A stretch of DNA of 64,000 bases from Aneurinibacillus sp. REN35 (GTDB lineage: Bacteria > Bacillota > Bacilli > Aneurinibacillales > Aneurinibacillaceae): assembly GCF_041379945.2 (NCBI RefSeq), contig NZ_JBFTXJ020000006.1:186001-250000 (forward strand), given 5' to 3'. Of this stretch, positions 54,972-64,000 are shown piece by piece. How positions within the stretch are numbered: the first letter of the stretch is position 1; every line of letters begins with the position of its first letter. A program made the position numbers and the translations under genes. The notes under the pieces were generated by a model, which ran no database searches, was not told the DNA's origin, and saw only the letters and a list, made by a program, of their open reading frames with translations.

Positions 54972-56156
54972 ATGAAGCACGGGGAAAACTGGTTTCGAGG
55001 CTATCTTGTCCTGCGTGTGCGAGGCAAGCGTATCGAACGTTTTTTAAACCGAATCGTAGGACAAGGTATACTGATATGGGACATCCGGCGAAATGGAGAA
55101 GAGGCCTATTTGAGTCTGCCGCTTGAATCCTTCTACAGTTTGAAGCCATTCTTAAAAGAAACCGGCTGCCGCAGTCGTATTATTGAACGGGTCGGCCTTC
55201 CCTTTATTTTGCAAAAAATGTGGACGCGCTCTATGTTTGCTGTAGGTATTATCGCTTTCTTCATCGGTATGTATTTCCTTGCGAATGTAATTTGGAGTGT
55301 GGAGGTTATCGGCAATGAGAAGGTTCCTGCATACCAGATCAAGCAGGCTGCCGAGGGAGCGGGTGTAAGACAGGGAGCACTGATTTTCCGTCTTCCTGAA
55401 GTGGAAGAGATGCAGCGTCAATTGATGGAGCGCATTCCGCAGGCTTCTTGGATCGGATTTGAAGTGAAAGGAACGACAGCCATTATTCGTGTTGTAGAAA
55501 AGGTCATCCCCGAGAAAAAAGAGACACCGGGACCACGGCATATCGTTGCGACGAAAAAGGCGGTTATTCATTCCATCTTTGCAGAGCGGGGACGTCCTGC
55601 TGTACGGATCAACGATTGGGTCAAGCCTGGCGATATTCTCATCTCCGGTGCACTTGGAAATGAGGAGCAGACCGTGCTGGTCCCTGCTACGGGAAGAGTG
55701 GAAGGAGAGACATGGTACGAATCAACAGTGAGCGTACCGCTTAAACAGAAAAGACCTGTATTAACCGGTGAGAGTTATACGAACCGCTATGTGCTTCTTG
55801 GAGGCTATGCGCTCAAAATCCAGGGTTTTACCGCAGAGCCATACGCGCAAGAGATAAAAACAGAAGAGGCAGGCTGGCTTACGATTGGCAATCTATCGCT
55901 TCCAATGGGTATGAAAAAAGAAGTAGTGCGGCAGAATGAATGGATCAACATCACATTGAGCGAGAGGGAAGCGATTGAGATTGGGAAAAAATATGCTCGT
56001 GAAAATTTGGTGAAGCAAGTAAAGCAAGGCGGATACGTAAAGACGGAAAAAGTTTTGCACGCGAAGCAAGAGAATGGTAAAGTTTATATGAACATTCATT
56101 TTGTTGTAGTGGAAGATATTGCAGCTGAGCAGCCTATTACTTATGAAGGAGAATGA
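54972..56156 (+). CDS. yqfD: YqfD, sporulation protein
   Basis: This 394-residue membrane protein belongs to the YqfD family of spore formers. A cytoplasmic N-terminal region (about residues 1-85) is followed by one membrane helix ('[21 protein letters not shown]', about 92-112). A long external region then has a POTRA/FtsQ-like start ('[23 protein letters not shown]'). It is needed for efficient sporulation in B. subtilis and lies next to yqfC as there. The ATG follows GAGAGGGGAG. Confidence 0.92.
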   Translation: MKHGENWFRGYLVLRVRGKRIERFLNRIVGQGILIWDIRRNGEEAYLSLPLESFYSLKPFLKETGCRSRIIERVGLPFILQKMWTRSMFAVGIIAFFIGMYFLANVIWSVEVIGNEKVPAYQIKQAAEGAGVRQGALIFRLPEVEEMQRQLMERIPQASWIGFEVKGTTAIIRVVEKVIPEKKETPGPRHIVATKKAVIHSIFAERGRPAVRINDWVKPGDILISGALGNEEQTVLVPATGRVEGETWYESTVSVPLKQKRPVLTGESYTNRYVLLGGYALKIQGFTAEPYAQEIKTEEAGWLTIGNLSLPMGMKKEVVRQNEWINITLSEREAIEIGKKYARENLVKQVKQGGYVKTEKVLHAKQENGKVYMNIHFVVVEDIAAEQPITYEGE

Positions 56157-56162
56157 GATCTT

Positions 56163-57149
56163 TTGCACGTAGAAGAGACAAGCAAAACGATACGACTTGA
56201 AAGTGCGGAAGAAGCAAGTTTGCTTTTTGGCCCGCAAGATTCTTATCTTAAGGAAATTGAGAATGCAACACCGGCGCATATTTTCGCACGCAGCGAAGAG
56301 ATTACGATCTCCGGCCTGCCGCAGGAAGTGGAACGCAATGCCCGCCTGATTGAAGTATTGGCAGCGCTCTTGCGCCGTGGGATTAAGTTATCATTACAGG
56401 ATGTATTGTATGCGATTCAACTGTCCAAAGAAGACGCGCTTGAAGAACTTATGGAGCTGTACGGCCAGCCCATCGCCACCTCTGTGAAGGGGAAACCTAT
56501 CCGCGTCAAGACGCTTGGACAGCGCCATTACATTACATCCATTAAGAAGAAAGATATTGTGTTTGGCATCGGTCCAGCGGGTACAGGTAAGACGTACCTT
56601 GCTGTGGTGATGGCTGTAACCGCACTCAAAGCCAACCGGGTAAAGCGTATTGTATTGACGCGTCCGGCTGTAGAAGCGGGAGAGAATCTGGGATTTCTTC
56701 CGGGAGATCTACAGGAGAAGGTCGATCCGTATCTGCGTCCATTGTATGACGCTCTGCAGGATTTACTGAGTACGGAAAACATGACAAAGTATATGGAACG
56801 AGGAATTATTGAAGTGGCTCCGCTTGCATATATGCGGGGGCGGACGCTTGATGATTCATTTATCATTCTTGATGAAGCACAGAATACAACGCCTGAACAA
56901 ATGAAAATGTTTTTAACGCGGCTTGGCTTTGGTTCCAAGATGGTTATTACCGGTGATGTGACGCAGGTCGATCTGCCGCGCGGTAAAAAATCCGGCCTTC
57001 AGGATGCGGCAAGAAAGCTTGATGGAATTGAGGGTATTTCCTTTGTTTACTTAACTGGGATGGATGTAGTACGTCACCCGCTGGTACAAAAAGTCATTAC
57101 TGCTTATGAACAGGAAACGGAAGGCCAGGGCTTGGATAAGAAAGAATAA
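56163..57149 (+). CDS. phoH: PhoH-like ATPase
   Basis: This 328-residue P-loop ATPase has 'GIGPAGTGKTYLAVV' (Walker A, about residue 137) and 'FIILDEAQNT' (Walker B). A short N-terminal domain precedes it, and 'GDVTQVDLPRGKKSGL' and 'GMDVVRHPLVQKVI' follow. The PhoH/YbeZ group is often next to ybeY, as here, and is linked to RNA metabolism. The TTG at 56163 is the likely start (GAAGGAGA upstream, about 11 bases). The stop precedes the pgpH start by 28 bases. Confidence 0.92.
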   Translation: MHVEETSKTIRLESAEEASLLFGPQDSYLKEIENATPAHIFARSEEITISGLPQEVERNARLIEVLAALLRRGIKLSLQDVLYAIQLSKEDALEELMELYGQPIATSVKGKPIRVKTLGQRHYITSIKKKDIVFGIGPAGTGKTYLAVVMAVTALKANRVKRIVLTRPAVEAGENLGFLPGDLQEKVDPYLRPLYDALQDLLSTENMTKYMERGIIEVAPLAYMRGRTLDDSFIILDEAQNTTPEQMKMFLTRLGFGSKMVITGDVTQVDLPRGKKSGLQDAARKLDGIEGISFVYLTGMDVVRHPLVQKVITAYEQETEGQGLDKKE

Positions 57150-57177
57150 AATGCCTCGCATAAAGGGGTTGTACGAC

Positions 57178-59301
57178 ATGAAAGCAAGTCTCAGGCGGCT
57201 GCATCTCTCGATCCCGGAATCATGGAAGACAAGCGTGACCATTCGACGGCTGCTGTTTCTCTTCCTTGGGTTAATGATCTATCTACCGATTATGGGGGAT
57301 GTGCTGCCCAAAACGTTTGACTTAAATGTAAATACTGTAAGTGATGTGACACTTACCGCTCCGGTTACCGTCGAAGACGTTCAGGCAACGGAGCAGGCGC
57401 GAACCAAGGCGGTCAGCGAAGTACAGCCTGTATATTCCCGTAATGATACAATTACGACACATCAGGTTAAGCTTGTTTCTTTTATCTATAAGAAGGCAGG
57501 TGAGCTTGCCGCCAGACAGGATTTGACCCCAGAAGCCCGCCTTAAGGAGCTTAAGGACAATGTCCCGTTTCCATTGTCACAGGAAACGCTTCAGGCGATC
57601 CTGACGATGCCTGTTCCTACTTTGAATGCGGCGACGCAGGAGACGAACAAAGTCGTCACCTCTGTTATGCAAAAAGGAATTGACGAGGCCGTTGCTTCGA
57701 ATCGAGACTTCATTCAACAGCGGGTCAACCAGCAAATTGTGCTGGTGGATCTGGACAGTAAGTCCCGTAAAGTAGTTCGCGAAGTAGCGATCGCAAGCAT
57801 TGTACCTAATCTGACAGTAGATGAGGAAGCAACCAATGCGCTGAAAGATACAGTCCGGCGTTCCGTAAAGCCGATCATGATCTATAAAGGGGAGGTATTG
57901 GTGGAGAAAGACCAGTACATCTCTGAAGAGGTATATAGAAAGCTTGATGCAGCCGGACTTCTAGAACGCAATGCCAGCAAGCTTCCTTTCTTGGGACTTG
58001 CATTGTTCATTTTTCTGTTCATCGTATTTTTGCGTATGTATCTTGTACAGGCGCACCGTAAGATTTATGGCAGCAATACGCATATTCTTATGCTTTCGCT
58101 CATTATATTCTTGAATATTCTTGTGATGAAGATGATGAGTGCTGGGAAGACGATTGATTTCTTTTCGCCTGGATATGGCGTGCCGGTTGCGCTCGGCTCA
58201 ATGCTTATTGCGATCCTGCTTGATACGCAGCTCGCCGTTATTTGCAGTGTGCTGTTTGCTTTTGTTGCCGGTATTGTGTTTAACTTTGAGAGCTTGCTGC
58301 CGGTGGATTTTCGTTATGTATTATATGGATTTTTAAGTGGAGTCGCCGGGGCTTATTCGCTCGGTAAAGCGACGAAGCGTTCGCGTATTCTCCAGGCAGG
58401 GTTCGGCGTCTCATTGTTGAATGTACTTATTATTTCCGCTTTATATCTGTTGGTATCCTCGACAGGTAACTGGCGTGATCTTTTGAACGAATATGTTTTT
58501 GGTGCGATCAGTGGACTGTTGGCGGCGGTGCTTACGATTGGGTTTCTTCCGCTGTTTGAAGGGATGTTCGGCATTTTATCTCCGATGCGCTTAATTGAGC
58601 TGTCGAATCCGAATCAGCCGCTTTTGCGCCGCATGCTGATGGAGACGCCGGGAACATACCACCACAGTATGATGGTGGCAAGCCTCTCGGAAGCCGCGTG
58701 TGAGGCGGTGGGAGCAGATGGATTGCTGGCTCGGGTCGGTGCGTATTATCATGATGTCGGCAAAATGAAGCGCCCGCATTTCTTTATTGAGAATCAAATT
58801 AACCGGGATAATCCGCACGATACGTTGGCACCGGCTCTTAGCAAGCGTATTATTCTAGCTCATGTAGAAGACGGGGTACGGATGCTAGAGGAGAACGGAC
58901 TGCCGAAGCAAATCATTGATTTTGCTCAGCAGCATCATGGTACGACGCTGTTAAAATACTTCTACTATAAGGCAGAGAAAGCATCAGATACCCCGATTCC
59001 GGAAGCTGAATACCGTTATCCGGGTCCGAAAGCACAGACCAGGGAGACGGCCATTGTTGGGATTTGTGACAGTGCTGAGGCGGCGGTGCGCTCCATGTCC
59101 AATCCGACGCCTGAGAAGATTGAACAGCTTGTTCGTCGGATTATAGCGGACCGTCTTGAAGATGGGCAGTTTAATGAGTGTGATTTGACAATGCAGGAGC
59201 TCGAGAGCGTGGCACGTACGATTTGCGAGACGCTGCAGGGATTTTTCCATAACCGGATTGAATATCCGGATGACAAACAAGTGGCGGTGAAACAAGCATG
59301 A
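57178..59301 (+). CDS. pgpH: PgpH (YqfF), 7TM-HD cyclic di-AMP phosphodiesterase
   Basis: This protein of about 707 residues probably degrades cyclic di-AMP. One N-terminal membrane helix (about residues 25-45) is followed by an extracytoplasmic 7TMR-HDED domain (about 50-280), seven membrane helices (about 290-480) and a C-terminal HD domain. The HD site is 'TPGTYHHSMMVASLSE' and 'YYHDVGKMKRPHFF', with further His in 'FAQQHHGT'. The ATG at 57178 is preferred, with AAAGGGG upstream; an ATG at 57151 is also in frame. Length agrees with B. subtilis YqfF (about 711). ybeY overlaps its stop. Confidence 0.93.
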   Translation: MKASLRRLHLSIPESWKTSVTIRRLLFLFLGLMIYLPIMGDVLPKTFDLNVNTVSDVTLTAPVTVEDVQATEQARTKAVSEVQPVYSRNDTITTHQVKLVSFIYKKAGELAARQDLTPEARLKELKDNVPFPLSQETLQAILTMPVPTLNAATQETNKVVTSVMQKGIDEAVASNRDFIQQRVNQQIVLVDLDSKSRKVVREVAIASIVPNLTVDEEATNALKDTVRRSVKPIMIYKGEVLVEKDQYISEEVYRKLDAAGLLERNASKLPFLGLALFIFLFIVFLRMYLVQAHRKIYGSNTHILMLSLIIFLNILVMKMMSAGKTIDFFSPGYGVPVALGSMLIAILLDTQLAVICSVLFAFVAGIVFNFESLLPVDFRYVLYGFLSGVAGAYSLGKATKRSRILQAGFGVSLLNVLIISALYLLVSSTGNWRDLLNEYVFGAISGLLAAVLTIGFLPLFEGMFGILSPMRLIELSNPNQPLLRRMLMETPGTYHHSMMVASLSEAACEAVGADGLLARVGAYYHDVGKMKRPHFFIENQINRDNPHDTLAPALSKRIILAHVEDGVRMLEENGLPKQIIDFAQQHHGTTLLKYFYYKAEKASDTPIPEAEYRYPGPKAQTRETAIVGICDSAEAAVRSMSNPTPEKIEQLVRRIIADRLEDGQFNECDLTMQELESVARTICETLQGFFHNRIEYPDDKQVAVKQA

Positions 59302-59780
59302 GTATAGATATTGAATTCATCCAAGAATATAAATCGGAACTATCCCAGGATGTGCTCGATCTTTTGCAGCGCGCCCTTGAAGAAGCCGCGCGTACGGAAG
59401 ACGTCGAGGGAGAAGTGACAGTCACATTTGTTGATAATGACCGAATTCACGAATTGAATCGTGAGTATCGCGGCATTGATCGTCCGACAGATGTTCTTTC
59501 TTTTGCGATGAACGATGAAGGTGAGGAAGAGATGGAAATCTTTCTTGAAGAAGGAATGGAAGAGATACCGAATATGCTCGGTGATATTATCATCTCCATT
59601 CCGAAGGCACAGGAGCAGGCTGAAGAGTACGGCCATACGTTTGAGCGGGAGATGGGCTTTCTTGTCGTACATGGATTTCTTCACTTGATGGGGTATGACC
59701 ACGAGACAGAAGAAGAAGAAGCGGAGATGTTCGGCAAGCAGGAAGACATTCTGAATCGGGTGCGCCTTACGCGCGAATAG
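59298..59780 (+). CDS. ybeY: YbeY, rRNA maturation endoribonuclease
   Basis: This 160-residue zinc metalloprotein matures 16S rRNA and takes part in ribosome quality control. The zinc motif H-G-F-L-H-L-M-G-Y-D-H lies near residues 122-132, and 'RPTDVLSFAMNDEGEEE' is the second landmark. Its ATG overlaps the pgpH stop (ATGA at 59298-59301). Confidence 0.96.
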   Translation: MSIDIEFIQEYKSELSQDVLDLLQRALEEAARTEDVEGEVTVTFVDNDRIHELNREYRGIDRPTDVLSFAMNDEGEEEMEIFLEEGMEEIPNMLGDIIISIPKAQEQAEEYGHTFEREMGFLVVHGFLHLMGYDHETEEEEAEMFGKQEDILNRVRLTRE

Positions 59781-59792
59781 GCGGGGAGCAGT

Positions 59793-61609
<1,817 letters not shown>

Positions 61610-61716
61610 CCGCGGGGCTGGTAAAACTTCCAACGGATAACATGTGCTGCGCCGGGTCAAGATACAAGTAAGGTTTTGTCACTCATGCTTTATCTTTTCC
61701 GAAAGGATGGATACGA

Positions 61717-61872
61717 ATGATTAAGGACTTTTTCTGGCAATATTTTGCTCAGACCGGTAGTATCGATGCCTATTTATTGTATACGGAAGATGAAGACGCG
61801 TTAGTATTTCCAGATGAGAGCATAGATTATAAAATCGGCAGTACAGTAGATGAACATACACATATGAAGTAG
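61717..61872 (+). CDS. yqzL: YqzL-like small protein
   Basis: This 51-residue ORF begins MIKDFFWQYFAQTGSIDAYL and ends 'GSTVDEHTHMK'. The start with 'DFFWxYFxxTGxIxAYLLY' and its position between era and recO match the YqzL family of B. subtilis (about 47 residues). The function is unknown. The ATG at 61717 follows AAAGGA with about 9-base spacing. Confidence 0.8.
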   Translation: MIKDFFWQYFAQTGSIDAYLLYTEDEDALVFPDESIDYKIGSTVDEHTHMK

Positions 61873-61908
61873 ACGACACGAGAAGTGCCGGTAGAGGAGA
61901 ATGCATGG

Positions 61909-62673
61909 ATGATTGGGAAAGCGGAAGGGATTGTAGTTCGCACGACTGATTATGGAGAGGCGAACAAAATTTTGACCGTATATACACGCGAAGCAGGAAA
62001 AATCAGTATCATGGCCCGGGGCGCGAAAAAATCAAAAAGTCGTTTTACAGCCGTATCGCAATTATTTACGTACGGCTATTTTCTTTACCAGATCAGCTCA
62101 GGTATGGGATCGCTGACGCAGGGGGATTTGATAAACTCATTTCGCACCGTGCGCGAGGATTTGACAAGAACGGCATATGCTGTATACATGGCAGAGTTGC
62201 TTGACCGTTTGACGGAAGATAAGGAACCGAATGCCTATTTATTTGAGATGATGCTTCATGCACTGAAATGGATGGAAGAAGGAAAAGACCCGGAGATTAT
62301 TGCCCGCTTATTTGAAATGAAAATGCTGTATGTAGCTGGCTGTCGTCCGCAATTTGGCGGGTGTGTAAGCTGTGGTGCGATGGATGTTCCGTACTTTGTA
62401 AGCATTTATGAAGGGGGGTTTCTTTGCCAGTCCTGCCAGCGCAATGATGCATCCCTTATTGCGGTAAGCCCTGGTACGGTGAAGATCCTCCGCTTACTGC
62501 AGCATATTACCATGCAGCAGCTTGGCAATGTGAACGTCAAGGCGGAGACCAAGCAGCAGCTGCGTCGGGTGCTGTATGCGTTTCTTGATGATTGTACAGG
62601 TTTGCATTTAAAGTCTCGTCGCTTTCTTGATCAGATTGAACAGATGGGATTGGGACCAACCTCAGGGCTATAG
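61909..62673 (+). CDS. recO: RecO, DNA repair protein
   Basis: This 254-residue protein works with RecF and RecR to load RecA onto SSB-covered single-stranded DNA. An OB-fold N-terminal domain ('GIVVRTTDYGEANKILTVYT') is followed by a helical region and a four-cysteine zinc site ('GCVSCGAMD', then 'FLCQSCQ'). The ATG at 61909 lies about 9 bases after GAGGAG; a GTG at 61885 would add eight residues without a site. The gene is followed by the promoter of glyQS. Confidence 0.95.
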   Translation: MIGKAEGIVVRTTDYGEANKILTVYTREAGKISIMARGAKKSKSRFTAVSQLFTYGYFLYQISSGMGSLTQGDLINSFRTVREDLTRTAYAVYMAELLDRLTEDKEPNAYLFEMMLHALKWMEEGKDPEIIARLFEMKMLYVAGCRPQFGGCVSCGAMDVPYFVSIYEGGFLCQSCQRNDASLIAVSPGTVKILRLLQHITMQQLGNVNVKAETKQQLRRVLYAFLDDCTGLHLKSRRFLDQIEQMGLGPTSGL

Positions 62674-62684
62674 TACAATGAGAG

Positions 62685-62714
62685 TTGACAATCGTGGAAA
62701 GAATCGTTTATAGT
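62685..62714 (+). promoter_or_regulatory. Sigma-A promoter of the glyQ-glyS operon
   Basis: TTGACA (62685-62690), an 18-base spacer and TATAGT (62709-62714). Transcription would begin near 62721, at the base of the T-box leader. Confidence 0.7.
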
Positions 62715-62721
62715 ATCTACA

Positions 62722-63001
62722 AAATCCAATGAACCAAATAGGCGCAACGAAGGAGAAGAGTAGTCAGATAGCATGCCTGTAAGCGAGCCGGGGATGGTGG
62801 AAGCCCGGTGGCACACGCTGGCGAATGGCGCTCCCGAGCGTATTGTATGTAAGAGTGGATCGGTTTATGCCGGTGCTGTGCGCTTTGCAGCGTGATAGTG
62901 CAGCATACACTGTTCAAATAGGGTGGAACCGCGGGAGAAGCTCCCGTCCCTATGTCGTATGAGGATCATTCATACCACATAGAGACGGGGGCTTTTTGTT
63001 T
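62722..63001 (+). promoter_or_regulatory. Glycine T-box leader (tRNA-Gly sensing) with terminator
   Basis: The conserved T-box AGGGTGGAACCGCG is at 62920-62933. A terminator follows, with GCTCCCGTCCCTATGT (62940-62955) pairing with ACATAGAGACGGGGGC (62977-62992) and then T. Stem I includes the distal GGTGGAAGCC region. A GGC glycine codon at 62827-62829, in 'GCGAATGGCG', is the probable specifier. Uncharged tRNA-Gly would favour the antiterminator and allow glyQS transcription. The leader fills the gap of about 370 bases between recO and glyQ. Confidence 0.93.
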
Positions 63002-63042
63002 TTCCGTCCGGAATGAAAAAAATAGGGAAAAGAGGTACGATC

Positions 63043-63918
63043 ATGAATTTCCAGAACATTATTTTGTCACTGCAAAATTTCTGGGCCAAGCAAAACTGTC
63101 TTATCGTGCAGCCATACGATGTAGAAAAAGGTGCTGGTACGATGAATCCGATGACATTTTTGCGCTCGATTGGTCCTGAGCCGTGGAATGTCGCATATGT
63201 AGAGCCGTCCCGCCGTCCCGCTGACGGACGCTATGGTGAGAATCCGAACCGTCTGTATCAGCATCACCAATTCCAGGTGATTATGAAGCCGTCTCCGGAT
63301 AATATTCAGGAGCTGTATCTTGATAGTCTGCGTGAGCTTGGCATCGATCCGCTCGCCCATGATATCCGCTTTGTCGAAGATAACTGGGAATCACCGACGC
63401 TTGGTGCGTGGGGTCTTGGCTGGGAAGTATGGCTTGATGGTATGGAAGTGACCCAATTTACGTATTTCCAACAAGTGGGCGGCATTGATTGCAGCCCGGT
63501 TGCCGTAGAGATTACGTACGGCTTGGAGCGTCTGGCTTCTTATATTCAGGACAAAGAAAATGTCTTCGATCTAGAATGGGTAAACGGTTTTACGTACGGT
63601 GATGTATTCAAGCAAGCTGAGTATGAGCATTCCAAATACACATTTGAAGTATCGGATGCAAAAATGCTGTTTGACCTGTTCTCTACGTATGAAACAGAAG
63701 CGAAACGCTGCATGGAGCAGAAGCTTGTATTTCCCGCCTATGATTATGTGCTTAAGTGCTCTCACACGTTCAATTTGCTAGATGCCCGAGGTGCTATCAG
63801 CGTGACGGAACGTACGGGATATATTGGTCGGGTACGCAACCTCGCGCGTGAAGTGGCGCACACATACTATCAGGTTCGGGAAGAGCTTGGCTTCCCGATG
63901 TTGAAGAAGGAGGTCTAA
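63043..63918 (+). CDS. glyQ: Glycyl-tRNA synthetase alpha subunit
   Basis: This 291-residue class II catalytic subunit of the alpha2-beta2 type charges tRNA-Gly. It begins [19 protein letters not shown], followed by '[19 protein letters not shown]', '[25 protein letters not shown]' and '[25 protein letters not shown]' blocks typical of GlyQ. The ATG at 63043 lies 6 bases after GAAAAGAGGT; the longer frame from 63013 is not supported. Confidence 0.97.
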   Translation: MNFQNIILSLQNFWAKQNCLIVQPYDVEKGAGTMNPMTFLRSIGPEPWNVAYVEPSRRPADGRYGENPNRLYQHHQFQVIMKPSPDNIQELYLDSLRELGIDPLAHDIRFVEDNWESPTLGAWGLGWEVWLDGMEVTQFTYFQQVGGIDCSPVAVEITYGLERLASYIQDKENVFDLEWVNGFTYGDVFKQAEYEHSKYTFEVSDAKMLFDLFSTYETEAKRCMEQKLVFPAYDYVLKCSHTFNLLDARGAISVTERTGYIGRVRNLAREVAHTYYQVREELGFPMLKKEV

Positions 63919-63921
63919 GCC

Positions 63922-64000
63922 ATGAGCAGAACGCTATTCTTAGAAATCGGAACAGAAGAGATGCCGGCTCGCTTCGTTGTAGGAGCTTGCGAACAACTGC
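63922..64000 (+). CDS. glyS: Glycyl-tRNA synthetase beta subunit (partial, runs off the window)
   Basis: The ATG at 63922 follows AAGGAGGT with 7-base spacing. The first 26 codons read 'MSRTLFLEIGTEEMPARF', the standard GlyS N-terminus. The rest lies beyond base 64000. The beta subunit binds tRNA and completes the enzyme. Confidence 0.95.
   Translation, partial: MSRTLFLEIGTEEMPARFVVGACEQL

Overview
The window is an uninterrupted stretch of chromosome from an endospore-forming Firmicute of the order Bacillales. The evidence is a full set of sporulation and germination genes (gpr, spoIIP, yqxA, yqfC, yqfD, CotW- and CotX-like coat genes), Bacillus-type gene order around comEC-holA-rpsT-gpr-spoIIP-lepA-hemW-hrcA and yqfC-yqfD-phoH-pgpH-ybeY-dgkA-cdd-era-yqzL-recO-glyQS, strong Shine-Dalgarno sites with many GTG/TTG starts, a CIRCE operator, a catabolite-repression (cre) site and a T-box. 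GC looks intermediate. This fits the Brevibacillus/Aneurinibacillus side of the Paenibacillaceae, but that is inference only. I see no phage, insertion sequence, CRISPR array, tRNA or rRNA.

Layout. 1-4.5 kb: the tail of a probable Cys/Met-metabolism PLP enzyme, then a modified competence locus: comEB, an IDEAL-like gene, a tandem MazG-like gene and comEC. 4.6-6.4 kb: an ECF sigma factor with a very long zinc-finger anti-sigma factor and a candidate self-recognised promoter. 6.45-6.59 kb: a strongly foldable RNA element ending in a terminator. 6.6-15.4 kb: holA, rpsT (reverse), gpr, spoIIP, yqxA, an M24 peptidase, lepA and hemW. 15.4-25.1 kb: the heat-shock operon hrcA-[chaperonin]-grpE-dnaK-dnaJ followed by prmA-rsmE-mtaB. 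The gene between hrcA and grpE is a thermosome-like Group III chaperonin and is the most striking gene here. 25.2-30.2 kb: a C4-dicarboxylate system (DctS-DctR, a DctA symporter, and an orphan TRAP-type binding protein DctB), with a perfect cre site and a 19-codon leader ORF ahead of dctA.

30.2-39.6 kb: mixed accessory genes: Nudix hydrolase, Na/Pi cotransporter-like protein, Pro-rich protein, small unknown protein, secreted stalk-domain protein, alpha/beta hydrolase, GGDEF-EAL protein, single-domain Rossmann protein, FadH and a DUF445 protein. 39.6-43.8 kb: two two-component systems in a row, the first GlnK-GlnL-like. 43.9-44.8 kb: two spore-coat genes with candidate sigma-K promoters. 45-50.6 kb: an oligopeptide ABC transporter (ATPase, ATPase, lipoprotein, permease, permease) with an internal terminator after the binding protein. 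50.9-53.7 kb: ddl and murF, convergent. 53.9-64 kb: rpsU-yqeY, the yqfC-to-recO block, and a glycine T-box leader before glyQ-glyS; glyS runs off the end.

Starts were chosen by Shine-Dalgarno spacing and family lengths, and often lie downstream of the longest open frame. Promoter, terminator and fold calls were made by eye, without folding software or database searches.
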